Origin: Sphingomonas sp. R-74633 | Lineage (GTDB): Bacteria > Pseudomonadota > Alphaproteobacteria > Sphingomonadales > Sphingomonadaceae | Direction of reading: 5' to 3' | DNA: 64,000 nucleotides | Assembly: GCF_013416555.1 (NCBI RefSeq) | Contig: NZ_JACCFG010000001.1 | Location: 1,116,001-1,180,000, forward strand | In this document: positions 7,803 through 16,222 of the stretch, in pieces | How positions within the stretch are numbered: position 1 is the stretch's first letter | How the letters are laid out: each line of letters opens with the position of its first letter | Position numbers and translations under genes: made by a program | Notes under the pieces: model-generated | What the model was told of the DNA's origin: nothing | What the model saw: the letters and a program-made list of their open reading frames with translations, nothing else | Database searches by the model: none

Positions 7803-8954
7803 ATGACCCCCGATTTCGATTTCGGCCTCGGCGAGACCGCCGACATGATCCGCGAGACGACGCAGCGCTTCGCCAAGGAGCGGATCGAGCCGCTCGCCGC
7901 GAAGATCGACGCCGATGACTGGTTTCCCCGTGACGAGCTCTGGCCGGCGATGGGCGAGCTCGGCCTGCACGGCATCACCGTCGAGGAGGAATTTGGCGGC
8001 CTGGGTCTCGGCTATCTCGAGCATGTCATCGCGCAGGAGGAAGTCGCCCGCGCCTCGGCCTCGATCGGCCTCTCCTACGGTGCGCATTCGAACCTGTGCG
8101 TCAACCAGATCCGCCGCTGGGCCAATCCGGAGCAGAAGGCCAAGTATCTCCCGAAGCTGATCTCGGGCGAGCATGTCGGGTCACTCGCCATGTCCGAGGC
8201 CGGTGCCGGCTCGGACGTCGTCAGCATGAAGCTGCGCGCCGAGAAGACCGACGGCGGCTATGTGCTCAACGGCACCAAGTTCTGGATCACCAACGCGGCC
8301 TATGCCGACACGCTCGTCGTCTACGCCAAGACCGGTGACGGCTCGCGCGGCATCACCACCTTCCTGATCGAGAAGGACATGCCCGGCTTCTCGATCGGCC
8401 AGAAGATCGACAAGATGGGCATGCGCGGCTCGCCCACCGCCGAACTCGTGTTCAACGATTGCGAAGTGCCCGAGGAGCAGGTGATGGGCCCGCTCAACGG
8501 CGGCGTCGGCGTGCTGATGTCGGGCCTCGACTATGAGCGCACCGTGCTCTCCGGCATCCAGCTCGGCATCATGCAGGCCTGTCTCGACGTGGTCATTCCG
8601 TATGTCCGCGAGCGCAAGCAGTTCGGCCAGGCGATCGGCCATTTCCAGCTGATGCAGGCCAAGGTCGCGGACATGTATGTCGCGCTCAACAGCGCGCGCG
8701 CCTATGTCTACGCCGTCGCCAAGAGCTGCGACGCCGGCAAGACCACCCGCTTCGATGCCGCCGGCGCGATCCTCCTCGCTTCGGAGAACGCCGTGAAGGT
8801 CTCGCTTGAGGCGATCCAGGCACTCGGCGGTGCCGGCTATACCAAGGACTGGCCAGTCGAGCGCTTCGCCCGCGACGCCAAGCTGCTCGACATCGGCGCG
8901 GGTACGAACGAGATCCGCCGGATGCTGATCGGTCGCGAACTGATCGGAAACTAG
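7803..8954 (+). CDS. ivd: Isovaleryl-CoA dehydrogenase
   Basis: This FAD enzyme oxidises isovaleryl-CoA to 3-methylcrotonyl-CoA in leucine breakdown. The 383-residue protein has acyl-CoA dehydrogenase signatures: [34 protein letters not shown] and the C-terminal [16 protein letters not shown]. The glutamate in [11 protein letters not shown] is at the position of the catalytic base specific to isovaleryl-CoA dehydrogenases, which separates it from other acyl-CoA dehydrogenases. ATG at 7803 follows GGAGAG; the in-frame GTG two codons earlier is too close to that site. The other leucine genes mccB and mccA lie 7 kb and 10 kb downstream rather than next to it. Confidence 0.93.
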   Translation: MTPDFDFGLGETADMIRETTQRFAKERIEPLAAKIDADDWFPRDELWPAMGELGLHGITVEEEFGGLGLGYLEHVIAQEEVARASASIGLSYGAHSNLCVNQIRRWANPEQKAKYLPKLISGEHVGSLAMSEAGAGSDVVSMKLRAEKTDGGYVLNGTKFWITNAAYADTLVVYAKTGDGSRGITTFLIEKDMPGFSIGQKIDKMGMRGSPTAELVFNDCEVPEEQVMGPLNGGVGVLMSGLDYERTVLSGIQLGIMQACLDVVIPYVRERKQFGQAIGHFQLMQAKVADMYVALNSARAYVYAVAKSCDAGKTTRFDAAGAILLASENAVKVSLEAIQALGGAGYTKDWPVERFARDAKLLDIGAGTNEIRRMLIGRELIGN

Positions 8955-9274
8955 TCCCTCTCCCAGCGGGAGAGGGAGGGAGCCGACAAAGTCGGCGGAA
9001 GGGTGAGGGCAGCGTAGATGCCTGCCCTCACCCTTCCCACTCGGCTCCGCCTCGCGGGCCCCTTCCCGCTCCCAAGGGGAGCGGGAGTCCTCGCCCATGG
9101 CCGCGCTCCTTGCTCCATGTTAAAGCCGGTCGTTCCGCGACCGAGTCGATTATTCGACGGACGCCATACGCCCGCCACTGACTCCCTTGCGCAACGCAGC
9201 GCCGGCCCTGACGGCCGGCACGTCTTGCCGTTTTCGGCGTGGACTGCGCGCCGAACGGCTCGAGGAGAATGGTC
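8955..9274. repeat. Non-coding spacer with four GC-rich hairpins
   Basis: This 320-base gap has no convincing gene. Directly after the ivd stop, CCCTCTCCC and GGGAGAGGG (8956-8976) form a 9-pair hairpin. GCCGAC-AAA-GTCGGC follows at 8982-8996, then a 14-pair hairpin, AAGGGTGAGGGCAG with CTGCCCTCACCCTT (8999-9035), and CCCGCTCCC-AAG-GGGAGCGGG at 9065-9085. Such clusters are common between sphingomonad genes and probably end or protect the ivd message. The remainder, about 9090-9274, should carry the promoter of the following hydrolase gene, but I see no clear boxes. Confidence 0.7.
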
Positions 9275-10669
9275 ATGCGAACCGTGAACCCGTTTATCGG
9301 CCGGCGTCACTTCATGGCTGCCACTGTGGCAGGCACGATCGGAGCGTTTCTTCCGCTCGCCCCCGCCCACGCATCGACGGCCCCGCCGTCCTCGGGCGCT
9401 GAGACGCTGAGTAGCGCCACATCCGCGGGTTCCACCAGCAGCGGCACGACATCCTCCTTCCTGATCGGCTCTCCCGGCGCTCCGGAGTTCGCCGGCGACA
9501 CATCGATCCGCCCGTTCAAATATCATGCGCCCGACGAGGCGCTGGCCGATCTCAAGCGCCGCATCGCCGCCACCCGCTGGCCCGATCGCGAGACGGTGAA
9601 GGACACCACGCAGGGCGTGCAGTCCGACACGATGCACAAGCTCGCAGCCCATTGGGGCACCGACTATGACTGGCGCAAATGCGAGGCGCGGCTGAACGCG
9701 CTGCCCCAGTTCATGACCAATATCGACGGGCTCGACATCCACTTCATCCATGTGAAGTCCAAACATGCCGGCGCGCTGCCGGTGATCGTCACCCATGGCT
9801 GGCCGGGCTCGATCATCGAGCAATTGAAGATCATCGGCCCGCTCACCGATCCGACCGCGCATGGCGGTAGCGCCGCCGACGCCTTCGACGTGGTGATCCC
9901 CTCGCTCCCCGGCCACGGCTTCTCCGGCAAGCCCGAAGCGGTCGGCTGGGATCCGCAACGCATCGCCCGCGCCTGGGGCACGCTGATGATCCGGCTCGGC
10001 TACACCAAATATGTCGCGCAGGGTGGTGACTGGGGCAATGCCGTCACCGAGCAGATGGCGCTGCAGCAGCCCGCGGGACTGGTCGGTATCCATACGAACA
10101 TGCCTGCGACGCTGCCTGACAACATCTCCGCCGCGCTTGCCGGCGGCCCGGCTCCGACCGGTCTGCAGGGCGACGAGAAATATGCCTGGGACCAGCTCGA
10201 CTTCTTCTGGAAGCACGGCCTCGCCTATGCGCAGGAGATGTCGGCCAAGCCGCAAACGCTCTATGCACTGGCGGACTCGCCGATCGGCCTGGCAGCGTGG
10301 ATGCTCGACCATGACCTGCGCAGCTATGAGCTGATCGCCCGCGTGTTCGACGGGGTGCCCGAGGGGCTGAGCAAGGACGATGTGCTCGACAATGTCACGC
10401 TCTACTGGCTGACCAACACTGCGGTCTCCTCGGCGCGGCTCTATTGGGAGAGCAAGCTCGCCTTTTTCGCGCCCAAGGGCGTGCCGCTGCCCGCGGCGGT
10501 GAGCGCCTATCCGGACGAAATCTACACCGCGCCGGAAAGCTGGACGAAGGCGGCCTATCCCAAGCTGATCCACTATAACCGCCTGCCCAAGGGCGGGCAT
10601 TTCGCGGCATGGGAACAGCCGCAATCGTTCAGCCAGGAACTGCGCGACAGCTTCCGCTCGCTACGCTGA
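9275..10669 (+). CDS. Tat-exported epoxide hydrolase family protein
   Basis: The 464-residue protein starts with a twin-arginine signal, GRRHFMAATVAGTIGAF, cleaved near APAHA, followed by a Ser/Thr/Gly-rich linker of about 25 residues. The rest matches microsomal-type epoxide hydrolases: an N-terminal lid region (RIAATRWPDRE), HGWPGS for the oxyanion hole, nucleophile Asp in QGGDWGN and the C-terminal His in KGGHFAAWEQP. Such enzymes add water to epoxides; the substrate is unknown. The ATG at 9275 has GAGGAGA at good spacing; the ATG 6 bases earlier sits on top of that site. A strong hairpin terminator follows the gene. Confidence 0.85.
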   Translation: MRTVNPFIGRRHFMAATVAGTIGAFLPLAPAHASTAPPSSGAETLSSATSAGSTSSGTTSSFLIGSPGAPEFAGDTSIRPFKYHAPDEALADLKRRIAATRWPDRETVKDTTQGVQSDTMHKLAAHWGTDYDWRKCEARLNALPQFMTNIDGLDIHFIHVKSKHAGALPVIVTHGWPGSIIEQLKIIGPLTDPTAHGGSAADAFDVVIPSLPGHGFSGKPEAVGWDPQRIARAWGTLMIRLGYTKYVAQGGDWGNAVTEQMALQQPAGLVGIHTNMPATLPDNISAALAGGPAPTGLQGDEKYAWDQLDFFWKHGLAYAQEMSAKPQTLYALADSPIGLAAWMLDHDLRSYELIARVFDGVPEGLSKDDVLDNVTLYWLTNTAVSSARLYWESKLAFFAPKGVPLPAAVSAYPDEIYTAPESWTKAAYPKLIHYNRLPKGGHFAAWEQPQSFSQELRDSFRSLR

Positions 10670-10680
10670 CCTTAGCCTGG

Positions 10681-10709
10681 ATCCTCCCCCAGCTTGCCTG
10701 GGGGAGGAT
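10681..10709. terminator. Strong hairpin terminator after the epoxide hydrolase gene
   Basis: ATCCTCCCCCAG (10681-10692) and CTGGGGGAGGAT (10698-10709) form a perfect 12-pair stem with a 5-base loop, CTTGC, 12 bases after the stop codon. Only a short TTAGTT follows, so termination efficiency is uncertain, but position and strength suit a transcript end. Confidence 0.65.
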
Positions 10710-10784
10710 TTAGTTCAAGCGCTGTTCCAACCCGCTTCGCGTCCGCTATCCTGCCCCAGCGTATCGGTTGGGAGGGTGAGCGTG

Positions 10785-11603
10785 ATGGCATCTGCGGCGA
10801 AGGAGGAGCGCCCGCCGCTCGGCATGCTGCTGCGCGAGTGGCGCGCGGCGCGGCGGATGAGTCAGCTCGACCTTGCGCTAGAGGCCGATCTCTCCGCCCG
10901 CCATCTCGGCTTCATCGAAACGGGCAAGTCGCAGCCGAGCCGCGAGACCGTCGCGCGTCTCGCCGATGCGCTCCGCGTGCCGCTGCGCGAGCGCAACGCG
11001 CTGCTGCTCGCCGCCGGCTATGCCCCGCATCATCCCGAAAGCCCGCTGGCCACGCCTGCACTCGATCCTATGCGCCAGGCGATCGACCTGATCCTCCAGC
11101 ACCAGGAGCCCTACCCGGCCTTTGTGCTCAATCGCTATTTCGACGTGCTGGGCGCCAACGCCGCCGCGGTGCGGATCAACGCGCTTGTGATGGGCGATCG
11201 GCCGAGCGTCCACGCCAATCTGCTCCACCAGATCTTCGACCCCGCCGATTTCCGCCGGGTGATCCTCAACTGGCCCGAAGTCGCCGCGCGCTTCATCCGC
11301 CAGTTGCACGAGGAACTGGTGGCAACCCCGTTCGACACCCGCGCCCGCGCGCTGCTGAACGAAGTGCTCGCCTATCCGGAGGTGCCGCAGGGCTGGCGGG
11401 TCCGCGACATCGCCGCCGAACCCACCCCGATCGTCACGCTGACCTTCGCGAGCCCCGAAGGGCCGCTGCGTTTCTTCGAGACGATCACCACCTTCGCCGC
11501 CCCGCGCGACGTCACGCTCGACGAGATCCGCATCGACTGCGCCTTCCCCGCCGACACGCACACCGCCGAAGTGTGCGCGCGGCTGGCGCAGGACGTCACT
11601 TGA
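10785..11603 (+). CDS. XRE-family regulator with MmyB-type ligand-binding domain
   Basis: The 272-residue protein has an N-terminal helix-turn-helix of the XRE type, residues about 8-65, with RMSQLDLALEADLSARHLG and FIETGKSQPSRE. The C-terminal two thirds, including PAFVLNRYFDVLGAN and LRFFETITTFAAPRDVTLDEIRI, match the MmyB-like PAS-related sensor domain. Such regulators often control a neighbouring oxidoreductase or hydrolase gene. The start could be the ATG at 10785 or the GTG at 10782; both follow GGGAGG at 10770-10775. It ends in an 8-base convergent overlap with the SGNH hydrolase gene. Confidence 0.88.
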   Translation: MASAAKEERPPLGMLLREWRAARRMSQLDLALEADLSARHLGFIETGKSQPSRETVARLADALRVPLRERNALLLAAGYAPHHPESPLATPALDPMRQAIDLILQHQEPYPAFVLNRYFDVLGANAAAVRINALVMGDRPSVHANLLHQIFDPADFRRVILNWPEVAARFIRQLHEELVATPFDTRARALLNEVLAYPEVPQGWRVRDIAAEPTPIVTLTFASPEGPLRFFETITTFAAPRDVTLDEIRIDCAFPADTHTAEVCARLAQDVT

Positions 11604-12774
11604 ACAGCGACAGCGGGATCGCTTCGCCCATCCTGGTTTCGCCGGCGCCGTTCGGGTGGAGATTGTCGCCGCCCTGCAGCGCGGCGGCGAGGCGCTTGGG
11701 ATTGGCGGGATCGGCGACCGACTTCTGCAGATCGACCACGCCGTCGAATGTGCCCGAGGTCAGGATCCAGTTGTTGATCTCGGTGCGCAGCGCCTCGCCG
11801 ACGGGTGTCTGATAGCCGGCGCCCTCGAACGGCAGGATTGTCGCGCCGATCACCTTGATGCCATGTGCATGCGCGCGCTGGACGAGCTGGCGGAAGCCCG
11901 ACTTCAAATCATCGGCGGTCACCACCGGACCATTGTTTCGGCCCGAGCCGCCAATGTCGTTGATCCCCTCGAGGATCACGACATGCGTGACGCCGGGCAG
12001 CGCCAGCACGTCGCGGTCGAAGCGGGCAAGCGCGTTGGGGCCCGCGCCGCTCGACAGGATGCGGTTGCCCGAGATCGCCTGGGTGACGACCACCTGGGGC
12101 ATCCCTGCCGCCGCGATCCGCCGGCCGAGCACATCGCCCCAGCGGCACGCCGGCACTGCGTCATTGGCGCAGCCGGTATTGTCGGTGATCGAATCGCCAT
12201 AAGCGACGATTACCGGGCGCTGCTTCGTACCCAGCACATCGACCTCGGCGAGCAGCGGACGCGGGCTCGACTGGCTCACGGCCATGAAGTCCTTGTCGGT
12301 GAAGTCACCCGCGGGCGAGATCGCCGTCTTCGCCCCGCTGGCACCGTGGACCGTGTCGATATCGACCTTGTCGGGCATGTAGAGCGACACTTCGATCACA
12401 TCGAACTGCTTGACCGGCAGCGCCACTGCGTCGCTCACCAGCGGCGCGGCGTTGCGCAGCTTGCCCTCGCTTTGCCCATCGAACGTCACGCGCACCGGCT
12501 TGCCGCCGGCGATCCGCACCGTCGCGGCACCGATCCGCATCGCCGGGCCGTAATCATTCGCCAGCCGGATACGAACCTTGCTGCCCGCGGCGCCGACGCG
12601 CACCTGCATGCGCAGGGTCGCATTCTCGACCGAGACGCGCTGGGCGGGCTGCGTCGCCTGCCACATGCTGGCGGTCCAGGCGGGCGTCCAGGCGTCGGGC
12701 CCGGGACGGGCATCGGCAGGATTGGCGAGGAACAGCAGCGGTGCGATCACCACTCCCAGAGGCATCCGGCGCAT
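11596..12774 (-). CDS. Exported SGNH/GDSL hydrolase
   Basis: The 392-residue protein has a signal peptide, MRRMPLGVVIAPLLFLANPADA. The SGNH blocks are all visible: nucleophile Ser in YGDSITDN near residue 195, Gly and Asn in SGN and EGINDIGG, and the catalytic His in GGDNLHPNGAG near the C-terminus. The first 180 residues form an extra N-terminal domain seen in two-domain GDSL esterases. It probably removes acyl groups from polysaccharides or esters in the periplasm or outside; the substrate is not known. It is divergent from the Tat-exported alpha/beta hydrolase that follows. Confidence 0.85.
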   Translation of the reverse strand: MRRMPLGVVIAPLLFLANPADARPGPDAWTPAWTASMWQATQPAQRVSVENATLRMQVRVGAAGSKVRIRLANDYGPAMRIGAATVRIAGGKPVRVTFDGQSEGKLRNAAPLVSDAVALPVKQFDVIEVSLYMPDKVDIDTVHGASGAKTAISPAGDFTDKDFMAVSQSSPRPLLAEVDVLGTKQRPVIVAYGDSITDNTGCANDAVPACRWGDVLGRRIAAAGMPQVVVTQAISGNRILSSGAGPNALARFDRDVLALPGVTHVVILEGINDIGGSGRNNGPVVTADDLKSGFRQLVQRAHAHGIKVIGATILPFEGAGYQTPVGEALRTEINNWILTSGTFDGVVDLQKSVADPANPKRLAAALQGGDNLHPNGAGETRMGEAIPLSLFK

Positions 12775-12902
12775 TAATGGTCTCTCCCGTTATTTTGCGG
12801 CATATTATCTTATCGATCTTACTTTACCAGACCTTCGTATAGTTTCCATCGCGTCCCCGGTCTGCCAGGCATATTCCACAACCCCAGCCTCGGAGGATCA
12901 TC

Positions 12903-13913
12903 ATGAGCGGACAGGATCGGCGCAGCTTTTTCGGCACGGCGGCAGCAGCGCTCGCCGCGGCACGGTTCGGCATGATGCCACAGGGTGCCCATGCCGCACC
13001 CCGCCCCCTCGCCCCCGACTTCCCGCCGCTCAAGCAGATCGACGCGGGGCTGCTCCATGTCAGCTATGCCGAAATGGGCCCGGCCACCGGCCCGGCGGTG
13101 CTGCTGCTCCACGGCTGGCCCTATGACATTTACAGCTTCGCCGAAGTCGCGCCGATCCTCGCCGCCAAGGGCATGCGCATGATCATCCCCTATCTGCGCG
13201 GCTATGGCGGCACGCGCTTCCGTTCGGCCGACAGCCTGCGCAACGGGCAGCCGGCGGCGATCGCGCAGGACATGATCGACCTGATGGATGCGCTGAAGAT
13301 CAAGCACGCCGCGCTCGCCGGCTTCGACTGGGGTGCGCGCACCGCCGACATCATGGCCGCGCTCTGGCCCGAGCGCGCCGAGAGCCTGGTCTCGGTCAGC
13401 GGCTATCTGATCGCCGGACAGCAGGCGGGCGCCCAGCCGCTGCCGCCCGAGGCGGAGCTGCAATGGTGGTATCAATTCTATTTCGCCACCGAACGCGGCC
13501 GGCTTGGCTATGAGAAGTACCGCCGCGAATTCTCGAAGCTGATCTGGCAGCTCGCTTCGCCCAAATGGCAGTTCGACGACGCCACCTTCGCGCGCTCGGC
13601 AGCGGCGTTCGACAATCCCGACCACGTCGCGATCGTCATCCATAATTATCGCTGGCGCCTCGGCCTGGCCGAGGGCGAGCCGCGCTATGCCGATCTCGAC
13701 GCCAGGATCGCTGCGGCCCCGACGATCGCAGTGCCGACGATCACGATGGAGGGCGATGCCAACGGCGCCCCGCATCCGCAGCCTGCGGCCTATCGGGCGA
13801 AGTTCACCGGTCCCTATGCGCATCGCACGCTGACCGGCGGGATCGGCCACAATTTGCCGCAGGAAGCGCCGGCGGCATTTGCGCAGGCGGTGATCGACTC
13901 GCGGTCGCTCTAA
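12903..13913 (+). CDS. Tat-exported alpha/beta hydrolase, epoxide hydrolase-like
   Basis: The 336-residue protein has a twin-arginine signal, DRRSFFGTAAAALAAARFG. The hydrolase core shows LLLHGWPYD, nucleophile Asp in AGFDWGAR and the catalytic His in GGIGHNLPQEAP. The Asp nucleophile and the segment HNYRWRLG point to the epoxide hydrolase/dehalogenase branch rather than serine esterases. CGGAGGATC precedes the ATG. Together with the gene at 9275 it makes two Tat-exported Asp-type hydrolases within 5 kb, suggesting a shared xenobiotic or lipid-epoxide substrate range. That link is inference. Confidence 0.85.
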   Translation: MSGQDRRSFFGTAAAALAAARFGMMPQGAHAAPRPLAPDFPPLKQIDAGLLHVSYAEMGPATGPAVLLLHGWPYDIYSFAEVAPILAAKGMRMIIPYLRGYGGTRFRSADSLRNGQPAAIAQDMIDLMDALKIKHAALAGFDWGARTADIMAALWPERAESLVSVSGYLIAGQQAGAQPLPPEAELQWWYQFYFATERGRLGYEKYRREFSKLIWQLASPKWQFDDATFARSAAAFDNPDHVAIVIHNYRWRLGLAEGEPRYADLDARIAAAPTIAVPTITMEGDANGAPHPQPAAYRAKFTGPYAHRTLTGGIGHNLPQEAPAAFAQAVIDSRSL

Positions 13914-13921
13914 CGCGCTAA

Positions 13922-14004
13922 CTGTTCCCCGGCGAAAGCCGGGGCCCAGGGTTTCTCTTCCGTCTCGCTTGCGACCCTGGACTCCGGCTTTCGCCGGGGA
14001 ACAG
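13922..14004. repeat. Palindromic repeat element, copy A
   Basis: The left arm at 13922-13952 and right arm at 13974-14004 are inverted copies differing at 2 of 31 positions. Each arm itself folds: CCCCGGC-GAAA-GCCGGGG, a 7-pair hairpin with a GAAA tetraloop, followed by a conserved CCCAG. It lies between two convergent gene ends. Two more copies occur at 58402-58502 and 61724-61823. This resembles paired REP/BIME elements; no REP-associated transposase is in the window. Confidence 0.85.
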
Positions 14005-14025
14005 GTTCGGCAAAGCGCTATGACC

Positions 14026-16095
14026 TCACCAGATCTTCACGCGCTTGTCCGGCGCCAGATACAGCTTCTCGCCCGGCTGGACGTTGAACGCCGGATACCA
14101 GGCATCGAGGTTGCGCACCGTGAACGCGCGCCAGCGGCCCGGGGCATGCGCATCGGTCGCCACTTCGGCGCGCAGCGCTTCCTGGCGCTGCTTCTCGCGC
14201 CAGCTCTGCGCGAAGGCGAGGAAGAAGCGCTGGTCGCCGGTCAGCCCGTTGATCACCGGCGCTTCCTTGCCGCCGAGCGAGGCGTGATACGCCTCATAGG
14301 CCGCAGTGAGCCCCGCCACATCGGCAATGTTCTCGGCCAGCACCTGCTCGCCCTTGAGCTTGAGCCCCGGCAGCACTTCGTAGCTGCTATACTGCGCCGC
14401 CAGCGCCGCGCTGGCCGCCTGGAAGTGCTTCAGATCCTCGGGCGTCCACCAGTTGCGCAGCTTGCCGGCGCTGTCGAAGCTGGAGCCCGTATTGTCGAAG
14501 CTGTGGCTGATCTCATGGCCGATCGTCGCGCCGATCGAGCCATAGTTCGACGCCGCGTCGGACTTGGGATCATAGAACGGCGCCTGCAGGATCGCCGCGG
14601 GGAAGTTGAGCGCATTCTGCAGCGGCAGATTGACGGCGTTCACCGTCTGCGGCGTCATCCACCATTCGCCCTTGTCCGGCGCCTTGCCGAGCTTGGCGAG
14701 CTGGTGCCGGGTCTCGGCCTGGTCGGCGCGGATCAGATTGCCGACAGGATCGTCGGCCTTCACTTCGAGCGAGCCATAGTCGCGCCAGGTCTCGGGGTAG
14801 CCGACGCCGACGCGCATCGTCTCGATCTTCTTGCGCGCCTCGGCCTTGGTCGCCTCGTCCATCCAGGTGAGGCCGGCGACGCGCTTGTCGAACGCCGCCT
14901 TGATGTTGGTCACCATTCCCTGGATGTCGGCCTTGGAAGAGGCCGGGAAATAGTCCTTCACATAGAGCTGGCCGACCGCGTCACCGAGATTGTTGTTCAC
15001 GCTGGCAATCGCCCGCTTGTCGCGCGGGCGCATCGCCTGCTGGCCGCGCAGCTGCTTCGAGAAGAAGTCGAAGCTCGCCTGGTCGAACTTGGCCGGGAGC
15101 ACCGCGGTGACCTGGTTGATCTGGTGGAAGGCCAGCCAGTCCTGCCACGCCTCGATCGGCTCGCTCTCGACCAGCTTCGCCAGCTTCACCGTCGTGTCGG
15201 GATGCCAGACGATGAATTCCTGCTGGCTGCCAAGGCCAGCCGCGCTCCAGAAGCCGTCCCAGTCGATCCCGGGCGCCTTGGCGGCGAAGTCGGATTTCTT
15301 CCACCAATTATCGGCCTTGTTCACGTCCTGGCTGGCGACGAGGTCTGTATGCGCCGTGGCGATCTTGGTCTCGAGGTCGAAGACGCGAGCCGCGCGCGCC
15401 GCCGGATCGCTCATGCCGGCCAGCGTGAAGATCTTGACGAGATACGCCTTATAGCCCTCGCGCGCCTTGCCCATCTCGGGCGTCTTCGAGAGATAATAGT
15501 CGCGATCCTCGAGCCCGAGCCCGCCCTGGAGCACGTAAGGGACCGTCACATCAGGCTTGTCGAGCGCCTGGCTGATCCACAGGCCGAACAGGTTTTCGGT
15601 GTGGAAATTGGTCGCATTGAGCGGATCGAGATCGGCGCGGACATTGCCGCCCAGCATCGCCGAAAGCGCCTTCCTGTCCTTGATCCCGGCAATCGCATCC
15701 AGGGTGGGCTTGAGCGGCGCCAGCCCGCGCGCTTCGATCCCGGCGGTGTCGGTAAAGCCCTTGTACCAGTCGGCGATGCGGCGCTGGTCGGTGCCGGCAC
15801 CGGCGTTCGCCTTCAGCGCGGCGTCGATGATCGCCCGGTTGTTCGCCTCGGCCTTGTTGAACACTTCGAGGAACTGCCCGATCTGCACGCGGTCGGCCGG
15901 GATCTCGGCCTTGGCGCGCCAGCCGCCATTGGCATATTCCTCGAAATCGTCGCCCGGCTTCACCTGCTTGTTCAGCCCGGCCAGGTCGACACCGATGCCG
16001 GTGCCGGCCGCGGCGGTGGTCCCGCTGCCCGTGCCCGAAGGCGAGCAGGCAGTGGTCGCGAGCAGTGCCGCGACGAGGAGTGCGTGGGTCTTCAA
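14026..16095 (-). CDS. M13-family zinc metallopeptidase (neprilysin/PepO-like), lipoprotein
   Basis: The 689-residue protein has a lipoprotein signal with the lipobox LLATTAC near residue 17. The catalytic domain carries the zinc motif HEISH with SHSFDNTGS after it, and the third ligand block ENIADVAGL about 60 residues later. The C-terminal FNVQPGEKLYL and VKIW are also typical of M13 peptidases. It probably degrades peptides in the periplasm from a membrane anchor. Length matches the family. It is convergent with the alpha/beta hydrolase gene, with repeat copy A between them. Confidence 0.95.
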   Translation of the reverse strand: MKTHALLVAALLATTACSPSGTGSGTTAAAGTGIGVDLAGLNKQVKPGDDFEEYANGGWRAKAEIPADRVQIGQFLEVFNKAEANNRAIIDAALKANAGAGTDQRRIADWYKGFTDTAGIEARGLAPLKPTLDAIAGIKDRKALSAMLGGNVRADLDPLNATNFHTENLFGLWISQALDKPDVTVPYVLQGGLGLEDRDYYLSKTPEMGKAREGYKAYLVKIFTLAGMSDPAARAARVFDLETKIATAHTDLVASQDVNKADNWWKKSDFAAKAPGIDWDGFWSAAGLGSQQEFIVWHPDTTVKLAKLVESEPIEAWQDWLAFHQINQVTAVLPAKFDQASFDFFSKQLRGQQAMRPRDKRAIASVNNNLGDAVGQLYVKDYFPASSKADIQGMVTNIKAAFDKRVAGLTWMDEATKAEARKKIETMRVGVGYPETWRDYGSLEVKADDPVGNLIRADQAETRHQLAKLGKAPDKGEWWMTPQTVNAVNLPLQNALNFPAAILQAPFYDPKSDAASNYGSIGATIGHEISHSFDNTGSSFDSAGKLRNWWTPEDLKHFQAASAALAAQYSSYEVLPGLKLKGEQVLAENIADVAGLTAAYEAYHASLGGKEAPVINGLTGDQRFFLAFAQSWREKQRQEALRAEVATDAHAPGRWRAFTVRNLDAWYPAFNVQPGEKLYLAPDKRVKIW

Positions 16096-16222
16096 GGCGA
16101 CTCTCCTGTATTACTGTATGGCTGGGGTGCTACTCCTGCTTATCCCTTTGCGCCAGCACCTTCCCATGCCAGTCTCACCGGTGTAGGGAGAGGAAAACTA
16201 GGACAGGAAGGATGCCCTATCT

